From Carya illinoinensis (lineage: Eukaryota; Streptophyta; Magnoliopsida; Fagales; Juglandaceae), in NCBI RefSeq assembly GCF_018687715.1, contig NC_056766.1:15991001-16055000 (forward strand): 64,000 nt of DNA, read 5' to 3'. Position 1 is the first letter of the stretch. Every line of letters begins with the position of its first letter. The position numbers and the translations under genes are program-made. The notes beneath the pieces were generated by a model. That model ran no database searches. It was not told the origin of the DNA and saw only the letters and a program-made list of their open reading frames with translations. Shown here piece by piece: positions 1 through 11,573 of the stretch.

Positions 1-2887
1 TAAAATACCCACTTTTAAACGGGGACAAACCAAGGCTCGGGATTGATGAGGAAGGGTCTAAGGATGTTTATGAAACTAGTGGAAGTGGAGTTTGGCCGTG
101 GGTGGCGACGGAAACAGCAGAGGAAGGGCCGAAATGCCCAAAATGGAAACTAGCTCGTGGGAGCTGTTCCGGTGGCTGTTAGAGGCCGGAAATGGGTGGG
201 TTAGGACGGCAAGGAGTCAATGATGAAGTGATGAAGAGGTGGTGGCCGGAGGTGGAGCGACGGCGGCAGATCGGAGCAAAATCTGTGAGGCTTGCTGGGC
301 TTTTTCCAACCAAACGGCAGCTCCGTTGGCGGTGAAAATTGGTGGGGTGGTTTACCGAAGGGAGGGAAAGATTTTGGTGGAGGTGGTGTGCCACACGGTG
401 GCCGGCGGCGGTGGGTCTGGGTAGAAGAAGCTTCCGGCGTGGGAGATAAGAGAGAGAGAGACGAACGGGGGGGTATCGCGCGGGAGGGGGAGGGGAAAAA
501 GGAAGGGAAAAAGAAAAAAAGAAAAAAAAAAAGAGAAAAAGGACAAAGGGAAAAGAAAAGATGGAGGGAAGAAATGAGATCCAGTCCTCACTCCAGAACC
601 CAAAACAAATCCGCCGAAAACGACATTAAAAAGCGTAAAACGACTAAATAAAATAAACCCCGCATCAAATAAATAAAAACCAATTAAAATATATTAATTT
701 AAAATTAAAAAAAACTAATATATTAATTAAATTAAAAACAACCCTTCAGTGAAAATATACGTAAAGGTAAGTCATCACATTTTTTATATTCTATTTTTTT
801 TTCTTTAATTTATTTTTGATCTTCTATTATTTGTGTGTTATTTTCTTTTATGCTTTAAAATGCCGCCCTGCTCCAATGCTCTTTAAAGATACATGATTTC
901 AAATAGAAGATAAAATATTGCTGAGAAAAAGTATCAAGATTTTGATAAATTGGTAGAGTGACAGATGCACATTGACTTTCTTGATCCATATTTCAGTTTT
1001 GACCATCACATAAGACAAAAGTATATGGGACGATAGACTTTTTGGCTATGGACATATAAACAAGTGAGACCATGCAATGCATGAAAGAAAGAAGAATCAC
1101 TTACATAAGAATAAAGCTAGGGATCTTGCACCCGCTTGGAGATCTCGTTGGGAGCTACCACTCCCAGTTTTTTTTTTCTTTTTTCTAGTGATTAAGAAAT
1201 AATTGTTTAATATCATTGCGAGTTTTTTTTTTTAAATATTTAAAAGTATTAAAAAATAATGTTAAAAAAAAATTAAGTCTAGCAAAGCTACGAGCAGTGG
1301 CTCTTGAAGGCCCATACATATAAGATGTGGGATCCTTGTAAGGAATAAAGAAATCACATACAAATGAAGTTTGACAACATTTTCTTTGCCGAAAAATGCT
1401 GGATACAAGTGGCATGCGTAGCCGCGGCGCAAGCGGTGAGTAGGTGGAAAATAAAATAGTTCATTTTTATCTTTTGGATAAAACACATCTTTTTGGTTCA
1501 GGTGAGCTCCCATTCGCCCTCCCTCATCTTTCAGTCTCCCTTTCTCGGAAGTCTTCCCTCCCTTCAAAGAACTTGATCTTTTTTTCCGAATCCTTCCCTC
1601 CCTCCCTAAGCTCTCCTCAAACTTGTCTTCCATTTTTAACAAAATCGAAAAGCAAAAAAGTGATGAGAATGCTATCATGAGAGCTTACTGTGTACTAAAA
1701 TGACCATAGTTTTGGATTTGGGAGTTCTCAAAGCTAAACAACATTAACCAACGGACTGCTTTAGCATCAACAAAAACAAACAATAAACGGAAATGGGTTT
1801 GGCCAAAATCGTGAAATGAGTTTTTGAGAAATTACCAAAATCGGTTTGGAAGAAATTTGCTAGTCTTGAAATCTAGTGTTTTTCTTCTTTTTCAGATGAA
1901 ATATAAGAAATGGGTTTAGTTTTCATGAAAAAGAAATGTATTTTTCTTCTTTTTCAGATAAAATCTAAGAAATGGATTTGATTTTCATGGTGAACGGGGG
2001 GGAGGGGGGAACATTTTTCTTCTTGTTCTCACAACGTTTTTTTTTCTCGATTTTAAGAGAAACATGACTGAAGTGATTTATGAAGGTACGTGACCTGCTT
2101 TTTACATTTTTATTTCTTTTTTTTTTTATTTTCTTCCTTACTTAAGTTGATATTGCCACGTCTTCCCATTTACCTGCCATACCTAGCAGAACTGTTCTTT
2201 GCCGGACATGACTTTTCTCTCCTTCACGGGAGATGGAGCCCACACAATTTCAACACAATTTCAACTTTTCTTTTTTATGCATCACGGGAGGCCTAGTCTT
2301 GTTCAACCTTTCTTTTAACTCTATTTTTTTTTTTTTTTTATTGATCAGAGCTGTATCTAACATAGGTAATTTTTTAGTCAAACAACACGTGAACTTTTGC
2401 TTTTTATGTGCAATCATGTAAATATATGTTTCTTCCTTTATTTACGTTTTATATGCATTATTTATTATATATTTTATAAACGAGTATCCAAACACGTACC
2501 GTATTAATCATCAACACCATCATCGTGCGCAATTGACCATATTGTTTGGGACTGGAAGGATGTACATAGCTTCATCTACTACCTCTAGTGAACATAAATT
2601 AAACAATGGTAAGTGCCGTTCTTTTTTTATTTAAACAAATAAACTGATAGTTATTGATGAGCTTATATAATACATGCGCGCGCATATAAAATATATATAT
2701 ATATATATATATAAAGAAATAACAAATATTATTTTTTAGAACCTGATCAGCAGATCAAACACTCATTTTAAAATGGGGATAACAAAATGTTAGTAGAGTT
2801 TCAATATTCACAAGACAAGGCAACGAGTGTTACATATTGGAGAGGCCTTGGACCTTCGATAGGATTCTGGTGTGTATTCAGGAGTTT
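1..2887. other. Non-genic left flank
   Basis: I recognise no gene here. The first 480 bases are G-rich, followed by a purine tract (about 480-560) and then very AT-rich DNA. The open frames over 179-651 are compositional: they code for Arg/Lys/Glu/Gly runs on one strand and Ser/Phe/Pro runs on the other. A pyrimidine-rich stretch lies at 1520-1630, and an (AT)n run lies at about 2690-2713. It could be the edge of an unrecognised LTR element, but no terminal repeat pair is visible. Confidence 0.6.
2690..2713. repeat. (AT)n microsatellite
   Basis: About twelve uninterrupted AT units follow a short GCGCGC run. Confidence 0.9.
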
Positions 2888-2895
2888 GATGGGAA
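2888..2895. repeat. 8-bp target site duplication, left (GATGGGAA)
   Basis: GATGGGAA directly precedes the TAGG terminus of the 2896-5578 element and recurs without change at 5579-5586 directly after its terminal CCTA. An exact 8-bp duplication is the hAT superfamily signature. Confidence 0.9.
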
Positions 2896-4844
2896 TAGGA
2901 TTGTTAATCTGGATTCTGACCCGGAAATCCAGATATACCCAAACCGGAATCCGGATTTGAAATCCGGGCCGAAATCCGGACCGGATTAGCCCGAATCAGA
3001 TCTGGGCCGGAACCTGGATAATCCGGGTTTTGTAAAACCCGAATTCTAGGTTCCGGATTCAACCCGTTTTTTTTTTCTTCTTTTTTGCAGTTTTTCGGCT
3101 TTAAAAGCATAATTTTTTTTAATAAAAACATATATTATATTAAATATTTTTTAAGAAAAATCAATATTGAAAAGCAAAATTCTCTTTATGTAAAAGCCTA
3201 TATTTATTATAGCAATTTTTAAAAAAATGTTGAAAATCATAGGTTTTTTTTTTAAAGCCTATATCTTGTGAAAATTTTTCTAAGGGGTAATGTTAAAAAG
3301 CATAACATTGTTCAAAATAATAAAATATATAAAAATGAAAAACTAAAATACATTCAATCCACTACATATTACATTACATTACAAAATATAAAATTACAAG
3401 ATATGAGTTCCATATCAATAATATAGTCTTCCATGTGATTTAATCACATCAAATAAAACTTCAAATATATTCGTTGTAGCCACCCAAACGGAAGATAACC
3501 GCCACATTGAATTGAATTTCTAGTTCTCTGCAGCTCACCAAACTGAAGAGTAAGAATGTATTTCAACAGAGAAAAACACAAACCATAGAAGGAAACACTA
3601 AGAGCATGATGATGATCTTGAGTTTTGAATGTGAAAATCTAAAATTTATCTATCCAAATTCTCAACCCATTTATCTGTTGGTGATAAGGAAATCATTTCC
3701 CAATCAATGCTAATAAATGGTGAATGAACAACCATATGTCATCCATGTACCTGCAATATCCCAGAAAACTTGTTTGGGTTTCTATCAGATCAGCAGCATC
3801 AGCTCAGATTACACAAGCATGTTAAGAAACTAGTCTCTAGAAGTGGATACTACGAGAGTATGCTCCAAAAATACCACGTTCTCTATACATAACCAATCTT
3901 GGTTGACAGTCATATATGGTGCAATAGTCTGATATTTCTATTAACAAACAATAACATATAGGCTTGAGTTTTGCAATCCAAACACATCCAAAACAGATTA
4001 CATTAAGAGTATATAAATAATTTAGTTAGTCATATTCATGTGTGTGTAAAACTATGTAATGAGAAATCTGAGTAAATAAGTTATAATTTATAAATTTGGC
4101 TGTTAGTCACATCATTATCTGCCATTCAACTAAAGCCACCAATGGTCTTCTAAACTATTAAATGAAAAATGGATAAAGCTCAAAGACAAAGAATCCAAGG
4201 TATTTTGTTTATGAATGGTAGAATCCAAGATAAATAACTAACAATTCCTAATTTGAAATCAAGTGTTCATAATCTTGTCTGAGACAAGATATATCAGACA
4301 AGTTTTATTTTACTGATCTTAGTTGAATGCTTCCTGTAATGTCTGTTGCCACAAGTGAAAGCCAACCTTGAAACAAGATTACTTCAGTTCCCCACGGGTT
4401 ATCCTCTATTATCATCGCAGTTGCTGACTTCTAATAGTCAATTTCATTCAAACAGCGAGTTCTGTCATTTCTCTGTAGGCAATCTCAACCTGAAATCGTT
4501 CTAATGATCAAGGTTTTTGTAGAATAACAGAATATTGATACTTTCAAATGCCTTTTATCATGTACAACACCACTTGAGAACTTGCAAGAACGACTTGACT
4601 TCAATAGTAAGCAGCATACAAACAGGAAAATTATAAAATGGGATATCCTTCCAACTCAGATAAAGCCACAACATTGTCCACAATGTCATGGCTCCAAGCC
4701 TTCCAACACACATCAATACAATCCAAAATCTAACATTTACCCACTTCTCCATAGCAAACAATCAAAGCCGATTCTACACAGTTTACAACTTGGGTATGCT
4801 CTCTTCCTCAACACAACAGCACAAGAGACAAAACAGCAAATATC

Positions 4845-5003
4845 TTAAACCCTAAAATCGTAAAAGCCAAAGATGGAGAGGACAAGGAGCCAAGAGAATA
4901 AAAGAATAAGGATGTAGGTGGTCCATACCCCTGGGTAGATGAACCGCTCTGTGTTCCTATTCAGATCCGTCGCCTGCAGCGCCGTCACATACAGACTCGT
5001 CAT
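4845..5003 (-). pseudogene. ORMDL-like first-exon fragment captured in a hAT element
   Basis: ORMDL proteins are small ER membrane proteins that restrain serine palmitoyltransferase, the first step of sphingolipid synthesis. The minus-strand frame opens at 5003 (MTSLYVTALQATDLNRNTE), matches the conserved ORMDL N terminus, and continues through the first hydrophobic segment (VWTTYILIL, FSWLLVLSIFG). At the point where the family has its Cys-Ser-Pro-Gly loop, the sequence changes to unrelated residues and stops at 4845, giving 52 codons against about 155 in the family. The near-invariant Trp in NTEWF is Arg here (NTERF). Upstream lie a GA-repeat leader (5307-5378) and a good splice donor, GTAAGT, at 5191-5186. 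This suggests genomic capture of promoter and leader rather than a processed copy. It cannot encode a complete ORMDL. Confidence 0.8.
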
Positions 5004-5302
5004 TCCGATTTTTCAATAACTTACTAATTTTTTGTTTGTCTTGAATCCTTCAATTGGAAAATAAATTTTTGAGCCCCAATAGGTGATGGAATTGAACAAA
5101 AACCTCGAAAAAAAATAACATAACCAAAAAAAAAAAAAAAAACCCAAAATCAACGAAGAGAGAACGCACAAAGGGAAGAAATAAAACTTACCAAAACCCT
5201 AAAGCACTTCCATTGTTCGGCATTGCAAATAGCTTACTGAGACATAAAGCAGATGAAAGAGTGATTTCGGGAGGGGCTAGGGCATCATAGACACAGACGC
5301 AA

Positions 5303-5306
<4 letters not shown>

Positions 5307-5378
<72 letters not shown>
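5307..5378. repeat. (GA)n microsatellite in the leader of the ORMDL fragment
   Basis: About 35 GA units. On the minus strand this is a (CT)n leader some 300 bp upstream of the ORMDL start codon, a common arrangement in plant 5' UTRs and core promoters. Confidence 0.9.
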
Positions 5379-5578
5379 AGATGAGAGAAAGGAAACTAGG
5401 GCTAGGAATCGGGGGGAAGATGAACTGGGTTTTGGGGGGGTGCGGGCATGACGGCTAGGGCAATGCCCTTTTTCTTTTTATACAACCCGGGTACCAGGTT
5501 TTAAACCCGGGACCCGAATTTAAAATCCGGTACCCGAACCGGATTCATATGATTTTTTAAATTTGGATTTCGGCCCTA

Positions 5579-5586
5579 GATGGGAA
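5579..5586. repeat. 8-bp target site duplication, right (GATGGGAA)
   Basis: Identical to 2888-2895. It closes the hAT-type element. Confidence 0.9.
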
Positions 5587-5850
5587 TGCTCCTCCCAAGG
5601 AAATTCTTTTCTCAACTGAAGTACTATACCAGATCCAGGTTTATAATATGTCACTTGCTAACATGACAGTAATATGCAACTTGCTAACATGACATAAGAA
5701 GTGGGAAACCAAATTGGGAAGGGTCTTGGGGAGGTATTGGAAGTTGAAGTTAATAGTAGTAGCTTGGGATGAGGTAAGTTCTAGCGTTTAAAGGTGGAAA
5801 CAGACATTACTTTACTTTAGTTCAAGTAGATTTTGTAAGTTGATGGTAAA

Positions 5851-5960
5851 TAGGGTGTAATCAATCCGATTCAGTCTAGGTTTAGACATGTTTTAGAACT
5901 AAACCAATATATACCGATTTTGAGATTTGAAGAATCGATATCGCATAGGTTACACCCCTA
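5851..5960. mobile_element. 110-bp MITE with TAGGGGTGTAA-type ends
   Basis: It starts TAGGGTGTAATC and ends GGTTACACCCCTA; the reverse complement of the end is TAGGGGTGTAACC. The inner part is rich in AATCGAT / ATCGATAT motifs. The ends are typical of hAT-derived plant MITEs. No convincing 8-bp target duplication was found. Confidence 0.6.
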
Positions 5961-6994
5961 CATTGATACTTTCGATTTTATCGATTCAAGTCCAATACAT
6001 ATACTCAATACTTTCCTTTAGGAGCATCTCTATTTTTTTCTGCAAGGGATCTAGATTTGCTCCTTTTGTTTTCACTATTAATGTTAAAGAGAACAACTCA
6101 CTCAGTGAAGCTTGACTCTCTCTCCCTACAAATGAATGAATTCTCCAAAGCATACAGTGAGTATAAAGGATGTTCGAATGTAAGATTACTGTTTTAAAAA
6201 AAATATTTACACCGAGATTAACAGAAAATTTGAGAAACTTTGGAAAAAACTATGACCTTAAAAACTATGGTTTTCAAAGATGAAAGCTGACTCAATAGCA
6301 AGGCAACTATTTATAGTCATTGGCACTTGCATTAACATGTACGAAGGAAACAACAAAACCCCAAAATCTTATTTTCTTTATGTCATCATGGCAAGGATGA
6401 CTCTTAAAGGCGCCCTTTTTCTGTAAAGAAGTAAAAAAAAAAAAGTGGGGGGAACTAGTGGTGATTACTCGTGTCCTGACCCTATTTTTGTGGCCTTTTT
6501 CTTGACATCATGCAGCACGAAGCCCATTTTCCAGCTGTATATTTGAATATTTTGTCGGAAAAATATAATTATAAGTATAATTATATATTAATTTATGTAT
6601 TAATATGATGTGATTGGTCAAAAAGTAAATTTTATTAAAAATAGTGTTAATTTAAATTTTAAGTATGAATAAATCAGTATTGATATACAAATTAATGTGC
6701 GACTGTACTTGTATGTAACAAAACTCTACTTTGACATCTCAATTAGTGAGCGAAAAATGATTTACACGTTATATTTTTTATAATACTTTATATAATAAGT
6801 AATATTAGGTATAATTATACAATACGTATTACGCAATCGTTATGAAAAAGAATAAGTTTTATTATTAAAAAATTAATTTTTTATATGAGTCTCATATTTA
6901 TTTATTTTTTAAATTACATACGACTTCAAATATTATTTCTCCTATATAATTATGTCTTTAATGAGTATTTTTATAAAATATAAAAGAAAATTAT

Positions 6995-7215
6995 AAAAAT
7001 ATTATATGTTGTGAAAATATATTGCATGTATTATTACTCATCTTATTTTATCTTATCTAATTATTATAATTTTTTAAAAATTTCACACAAAATACATTAT
7101 ACAATTCAATTTTTTTAAAATTTTAAAACAATAATATAATTAAAAAATAATATTCTAATAATATTTTATTTAACTTTTAACTTTTATTTTAATTCATCTC
7201 AACTCATTATTAGAA
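6995..7215 (-). repeat. AT-rich dispersed repeat, copy 1 (inverted)
   Basis: Reads in reverse as GATGAG, a TTAAAAGTTAAATAAAATA block, a TATT-rich core and a TTATTATATTTTGTG-like block before a second GATAAG end. The same block order occurs in the copies at 7265, 7830, 8066 and 8985. Confidence 0.55.
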
Positions 7216-7264
7216 TGCCACCGTTATCCCTGAAATTTCCTATTTTTTATAAGGCTTTTAATTG

Positions 7265-7460
7265 AGCCACTTAGTTTCAAGTGCAGTTTAAATAGTGAAA
7301 TAAGATGAAATAATTTTAGATAAAAGTTAAAAATTGAATTAAATATTATTATAATATTATTTGTTAATATTACTATTATTTTGATATTTGAAAAAATTGA
7401 ATTATTTAGTATATTTTATATAAAAATTTGAAAAAATTAGAGTAATAAAATGAAGTAAAA
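7265..7460 (+). repeat. AT-rich dispersed repeat, copy 2
   Basis: Contains AAAAGTTAAAAATTGAAT, a TAATATT core, GAAAAAATTGAATTATTTA and TATATTTTATATAAAAATTT in the same order as the better-bounded copy at 8066. Confidence 0.55.
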
Positions 7461-7829
7461 ATACTTTTATTATCAGGACTTTATAACTTCACGCGTTTTA
7501 AACTTCTCACGTGTTAGTGATAGGTGAGCCCTAACAAATATTTAAATATAGATCTTTCAATTTTGTAGATCCTTTTACCACCCAACACCCTTGCCCCCAT
7601 CCCCCTTTTCTCTCATGCTTTCGTTTCAATCAATGTGATTCAAAAGTTCATCCACCAATTATCTTAAAAACGAAGATTATATATCCCATCCTATCCATAG
7701 GTTTTGACTTCTGATCATTTATAAAACAAAATCTCTATTTTTTTTTTTTTTAATATATAATGGTTTTAGGTTTTCAAGTTTTATTAAGTGTAAAGTCTTC
7801 GTAATTTGCCAGAGGTGTGTAAAACATGT

Positions 7830-7985
7830 CGGTGAAGTCTGGATATTGAATTGAAATAAAAATTGAATAAAATATTATTTTTTAATATTATTATTTTTAA
7901 AATTTAAAAATATTAAATTATTTATTATATCTTTTATAAGAATTTTAAAAAATTCGTAATAATAAAATGAGATGAGTTGGGGTCA
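7830..7985 (+). repeat. AT-rich dispersed repeat, copy 3
   Basis: Begins GTCTGGATATTGAATTG, has the same internal blocks, and ends in AATAAAATGAGATGAGTTGG. Confidence 0.55.
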
Positions 7986-8065
7986 ACTTTGAATTCAAAC
8001 GGTTCTATAATAAAAATGACACACGAATCACAACTTTGAAAAAACACCCACATTACCCTGCAAGT

Positions 8066-8258
8066 TTAGGTTTGGATAGTAAGACGAGAATATTTGGTTT
8101 TAAATGAAAGTTGAATAAATATTATTTTTTAATATTATTATTCTTTTAAAATTTGAAAAAGTTGAATTATTTATTATATTTTATGTAAAAATTTAAAAAA
8201 ATTATAATGATGAGATGAGATAAGAATTTTATGTCTCATTTTAACTGCCAAACCTACA
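8066..8258 (+). mobile_element. AT-rich MITE, copy 4 (best preserved)
   Basis: About 190 bp. It starts TTAGGTTTGGATAGTAAG and ends TTAACTGCCAAACCTAC, so the two ends are imperfect inverted repeats (GTTTGG / CCAAAC). GATGAGATGAGATAAG sits inside the right end. The interior blocks define the family seen at 7.0, 7.3, 7.8, 9.0 and 17.5 kb. There is no coding capacity and no clear target duplication. Confidence 0.6.
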
Positions 8259-8984
8259 TATACCTCCAAGCACTCTCAAAAAACAAACAAAAAAAAAAAA
8301 AGAAACATTAGACCTCTACCATCTTATTCACAACCAACAGTGTGCTACTATGATTATTTAGAAAAATCAATTTCTTAACGATATTTAGCTTATAAGATTA
8401 CATTTAGATGTTAAGATGATTTCTAATAGTCAGTAAATAGTAATAAAAAAATAATAAATATCTTATGAATAGTAATAAATTTTCATTTCAAACTCCTTCA
8501 CTTACCCAACACAGCAAAAGATTTACAAAAAATAATATATGTGAAGCAATTTTAATAATTAGATAGTGATTGAGAAAGAATATAAAAAAGAATAATTCTA
8601 TATGTAAATTGATGGATCTAATAGTTTGGGTACCAAAAAAGGCAATGGTTTGTGGTCCAAAATATTCTTTGCCTTTCATACACACATGTAAAGAAGAGAG
8701 GAAAATAAAAGAAATGATAGTTATAATTGTGATTGTATAATTACTGTATAATTATTTTAAAAAATAATAAATATAGCACCTGCATAAAAAAAAAATTAAT
8801 AATAGACTTTACTTTTTTTTAAATGATTATATGACGCTTACGTATTTAATAATTATACGTAACATTATTCGAAAAATGAAAAAAGGGGGCGTAGAAACAT
8901 AAATCAAGATGGACGTTGGATATTGTCAAAAGTAATAGCTTGAGATGTAAATGGATGGTTCTTATAGCCCATGATGTAAATTAC

Positions 8985-9175
8985 AGTTAAGCATAGTTTA
9001 GATTCACAATTTAGACGAGATATTTTATTAAAAGTTAAATAAAATTTTATTTTAATAAAATTTTTATATTAATTTTATTTTAAAATTTAAAAAAATTAAA
9101 TTATTTATTATATTTTATATAAAAATTTAAAAATATATTATAATTATATAAAATAAGATGAAATAAAATAGCACA
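8985..9175 (+). repeat. AT-rich dispersed repeat, copy 5
   Basis: GTTTAGATTCACAATTTAG at the start, the common internal AT blocks, and AAATAAGATGAAATAAAAT near the end. Same family as the 8066 copy. Confidence 0.55.
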
Positions 9176-9484
9176 GCCTTTAAATCAGAGAGAATCTCAC
9201 CAAACTCAGGCCCAAGCTCCCGGAAGTGCTAACTGCTAAGTGGTTGACAAATGCACCGAACAGTTTGTGAAATTAATTCAAACAAAATGCGATGACTTTT
9301 TTTTTTTAAGCAAAATGCGATAATTTGTATAGCAAATAACATTTCCCTGAAATATAAAAATAAAAAGGACTTTAGATATATCAGCAGATTACCTGACTAC
9401 CTGCACAATGTACAGCAGCACATGCACCTCTGTAAATGGCAATAAATTACATTGAAACTAAATAAATCAAAGAAGTGTTTTAAT

Positions 9485-9612
9485 TGTTAAAAAAAATTAT
9501 AATTTCACGTAATTTGATATAATATGTTAAATTATAAGTATTTTTATTATAAAAAGATTTAATATATTATATAAAACTATATTAGTTTGTAGATATATTT
9601 TTATTAAAAAAA
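9485..9612. repeat. Foldback MITE-like repeat, diverged copy
   Basis: Contains GATATAATATGTTAAATTATAAGT and a later TATTAGTTTGTAGATAT block in the order found in the better foldback copies at 18.1, 20.1 and 52.0 kb. Ends are not well defined. Confidence 0.4.
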
Positions 9613-10579
9613 AGTTCTATACACCACACTATAATTTTATTTTCATTACACTATATAAGAAAGTGATAAATATATCATATCTTATATAATATGATGAAAG
9701 TGAAAAGAAAATATGTTATATAGATGTGAGACATTTATTCTTGTGACACACTATCATCCCATTTTTAATGATCATTTTATAAAATCCTTTTATAGCTATG
9801 ACAATTAAATTATGTTAGTACTAAATAATGGTTGGATTAACAGAAAATATTCAAAATAATACTTAGGCTATATTTGGATGTTGAGCTGACCTGAATTCTT
9901 TATAAATAATAGTGAGTTGAATAGGTGGAACGAGTTATGTGAGACCATCTAAAATGAGTTTAAATAGATTTGAATTTTAAGATGAGTTAGTACTATTTAT
10001 GAAAATTTAAAAAAAAAAAAATTTAGGTCTCACGTATAAAGATGTGTTGTATTGAAAAAAGTTATGGATTTTACATATAAAGAAGTTTTGAGTTGAAATA
10101 AATTTAATAATTTAAAAATTAAGTATTTAGATATTAGTCTTAATTTAAAATTAGATTAAAATAAATTGATTTCAACTATTTTACATCCAAAATTCAAAAA
10201 AACTTTATTTAAAGATTTTAAATAAAATCTCATTTTATTTAAAATTTTAAAAAGATTTCATATAATAATTTATATTTTATTATATTATAATTATAAATTA
10301 CTAACTTAAATTTCACATTTAAGCCTCAGTTTATATTCAGCCACCCCTGGTACTGCCCTCGGACCTCCCATGTCTTAGAGTCGAACTTGTCAATTTTGAC
10401 CTCACACTCAGATCAGTGTGAACCAGCTCGTACGTACGTAGCTTATTGTAGGGTGTGGAATTCCTTCCCTACATGATTCCTTGTTATCAATTGAGACATT
10501 TTAAATATCTTATTAAATAAGTACTAAACAACCGTCAACCATTCAGTAATGTAATAAATAAAATAATGCTATATACATC

Positions 10580-10760
10580 AAATTATAGCAGTATGTCAGT
10601 TAAGATTCGAACTCTTTCAAACTACATCATTTAATGTTTGAATAATGGGAGCTAATGTTCGAACAGTGTGAACTAACATTCGAACAGTGTGAACTAACAT
10701 TCAAACTACCTAACTAACATTCGAATGTTACATAATGATCTGTAATGTTAGAACGGTAGC
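10580..10760. repeat. Cluster of TTCGAAC motifs with a short tandem repeat
   Basis: At least six ATTCGAA/TTCGAAC words occur here, including a 22-bp unit (CATTCGAACAGTGTGAACTAA) repeated about twice at 10660-10700. Similar words occur at 45.49-45.62 kb. The pattern resembles the subterminal repeats of a DNA transposon, but no CACTA end is visible. Confidence 0.5.
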
Positions 10761-11027
10761 AGGTGGCCGAATACTTCATTTTAGTCGCTAAACCCTTCTC
10801 TTCTCTCTTTCTCTTCTTTTCCTCTTGCTCTCTTCTTTGTTTTCTTCTTAATTTGTCTTCTACTTCGTCTTCTTCTTCTCTTCCTCCTCTTCTTCGTTAA
10901 ACATCCATATCCATGGCCAGTCCGTGGGCCAGATGGAGGATTTCTCTTTAGATCCTTTCATAATTTGTTTTTGGCTGTTTCTTGGATCTATAGATTTTGC
11001 ATGCTTGGTCCGTTTACAAGCACCCGA
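10761..11027. other. CT-rich tract truncated by the Ty3 element
   Basis: A long (C/T)TTCTTC-rich tract (10790-10890) precedes a short ATG frame of 12 codons at 10913 (MASPWARWRISL). It looks like the 5' UTR of a former gene or transposon that the Ty3 element now interrupts or replaces. The continuation was not recognised after 17,417. Confidence 0.35.
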
Positions 11028-11571
11028 TGATATACCGGCGGCTCAAGATGGGGACATTAGGGTGAAACTGAACTGAAAAAGGAAGAAAGTAAAGTGAAGA
11101 ATCAGTAAAGTGAAGAAGTTGCTATCGTGTGATAGAAGGAGGACCATGGGCCGGGTATGGATCATGGGCCTTAATGCCGTGGGCTCACAAGAAAAGAGAA
11201 TGGTTGCCAACGCATGGGTTGCAAGAGGAGCCTATAGGCCGAAGTATGGAGAAGCTGCTAGACATCCATTATCCATTTAGTTATTTGCATTTTCCTTTTT
11301 TCCAGACTATTTCGTATTTATCATTTTATGTCTTAATTTCCTATTAGTCAGTACACCTGTAGTGGAAGGGAATTGGGGTAGTTATAATCCATAACAGAGG
11401 ACTATATGGGCATCAGAATATTTTCAGTGTTATTGTAATTCCTGGAGGTGCTCCCCTCGAAGTGAGCGTGTAACGTGTGGCTATCCATTCAATCCATTTC
11501 AGAGTTTTCTCTCTCTCTCTTTTATTCACTCTTAGTCCATCTTCCATTATCAATCTTCTGGGTTTGTTACA
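11028..11571 (+). repeat. 5' LTR of the Ty3 chromovirus
   Basis: Runs from TGATATACCGG to GTTTGTTACA and aligns with 16860-17417 over its length, for example GCTCAAGATGGGGACATTAG and CTCCCCTCGAAGTGAGCG. Begins TG and ends CA. Confidence 0.85.
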
Positions 11572-11573
11572 GT

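Larger units (their letters stand above)
2896..5578. mobile_element. Non-autonomous hAT-type element carrying a captured ORMDL gene fragment (Pack-type)
   Basis: The element starts TAGGATTG and ends CGGCCCTA, so the left end and the reverse complement of the right end both begin TAGG. It is flanked by perfect GATGGGAA duplications. About 150 bp at the left end and 110 bp at the right end are crowded with CCGGATT / AATCCGG / CCCGG motifs, the usual subterminal transposase-binding pattern of hAT elements. No transposase frame is present, so it would depend on an enzyme supplied in trans. Internally, the minus strand carries a GA-rich 5' UTR, a probable 5' UTR intron and the first coding exon of an ORMDL gene (4845-5003). 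The stretch 3070-4550 is AT-rich and unassigned. The terminal inverted repeats are weak beyond TAGG, so superfamily assignment rests mainly on the target duplication and subterminal motifs. Confidence 0.82.
5961..10579. other. AT-rich intergenic DNA with dispersed small repeats
   Basis: No gene is recognised over 4.6 kb. The stretch is largely made of diverged copies of an AT-rich repeat (entries below) plus one copy of a foldback repeat near 9.5 kb. Open frames here, such as 8488-8685 on the minus strand, have no recognisable content. Confidence 0.6.

Noticed and set aside
179..651. Several open frames on both strands at the left end
   Set aside because: They are translations of purine- or pyrimidine-rich DNA with no domain, and they overlap on both strands.
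2904..3131. Minus-strand frame rich in Asn-Pro-Asp/Gly
   Set aside because: It translates the CCGGATT-type subterminal repeats of the hAT element.
4558..4761. Minus-strand frame with AMTLWTM and LSWKDIPF, faintly like the second part of ORMDL
   Set aside because: The resemblance is a few residues only, spacing is wrong and no splice junction links it to the ORMDL exon. I could not support it.
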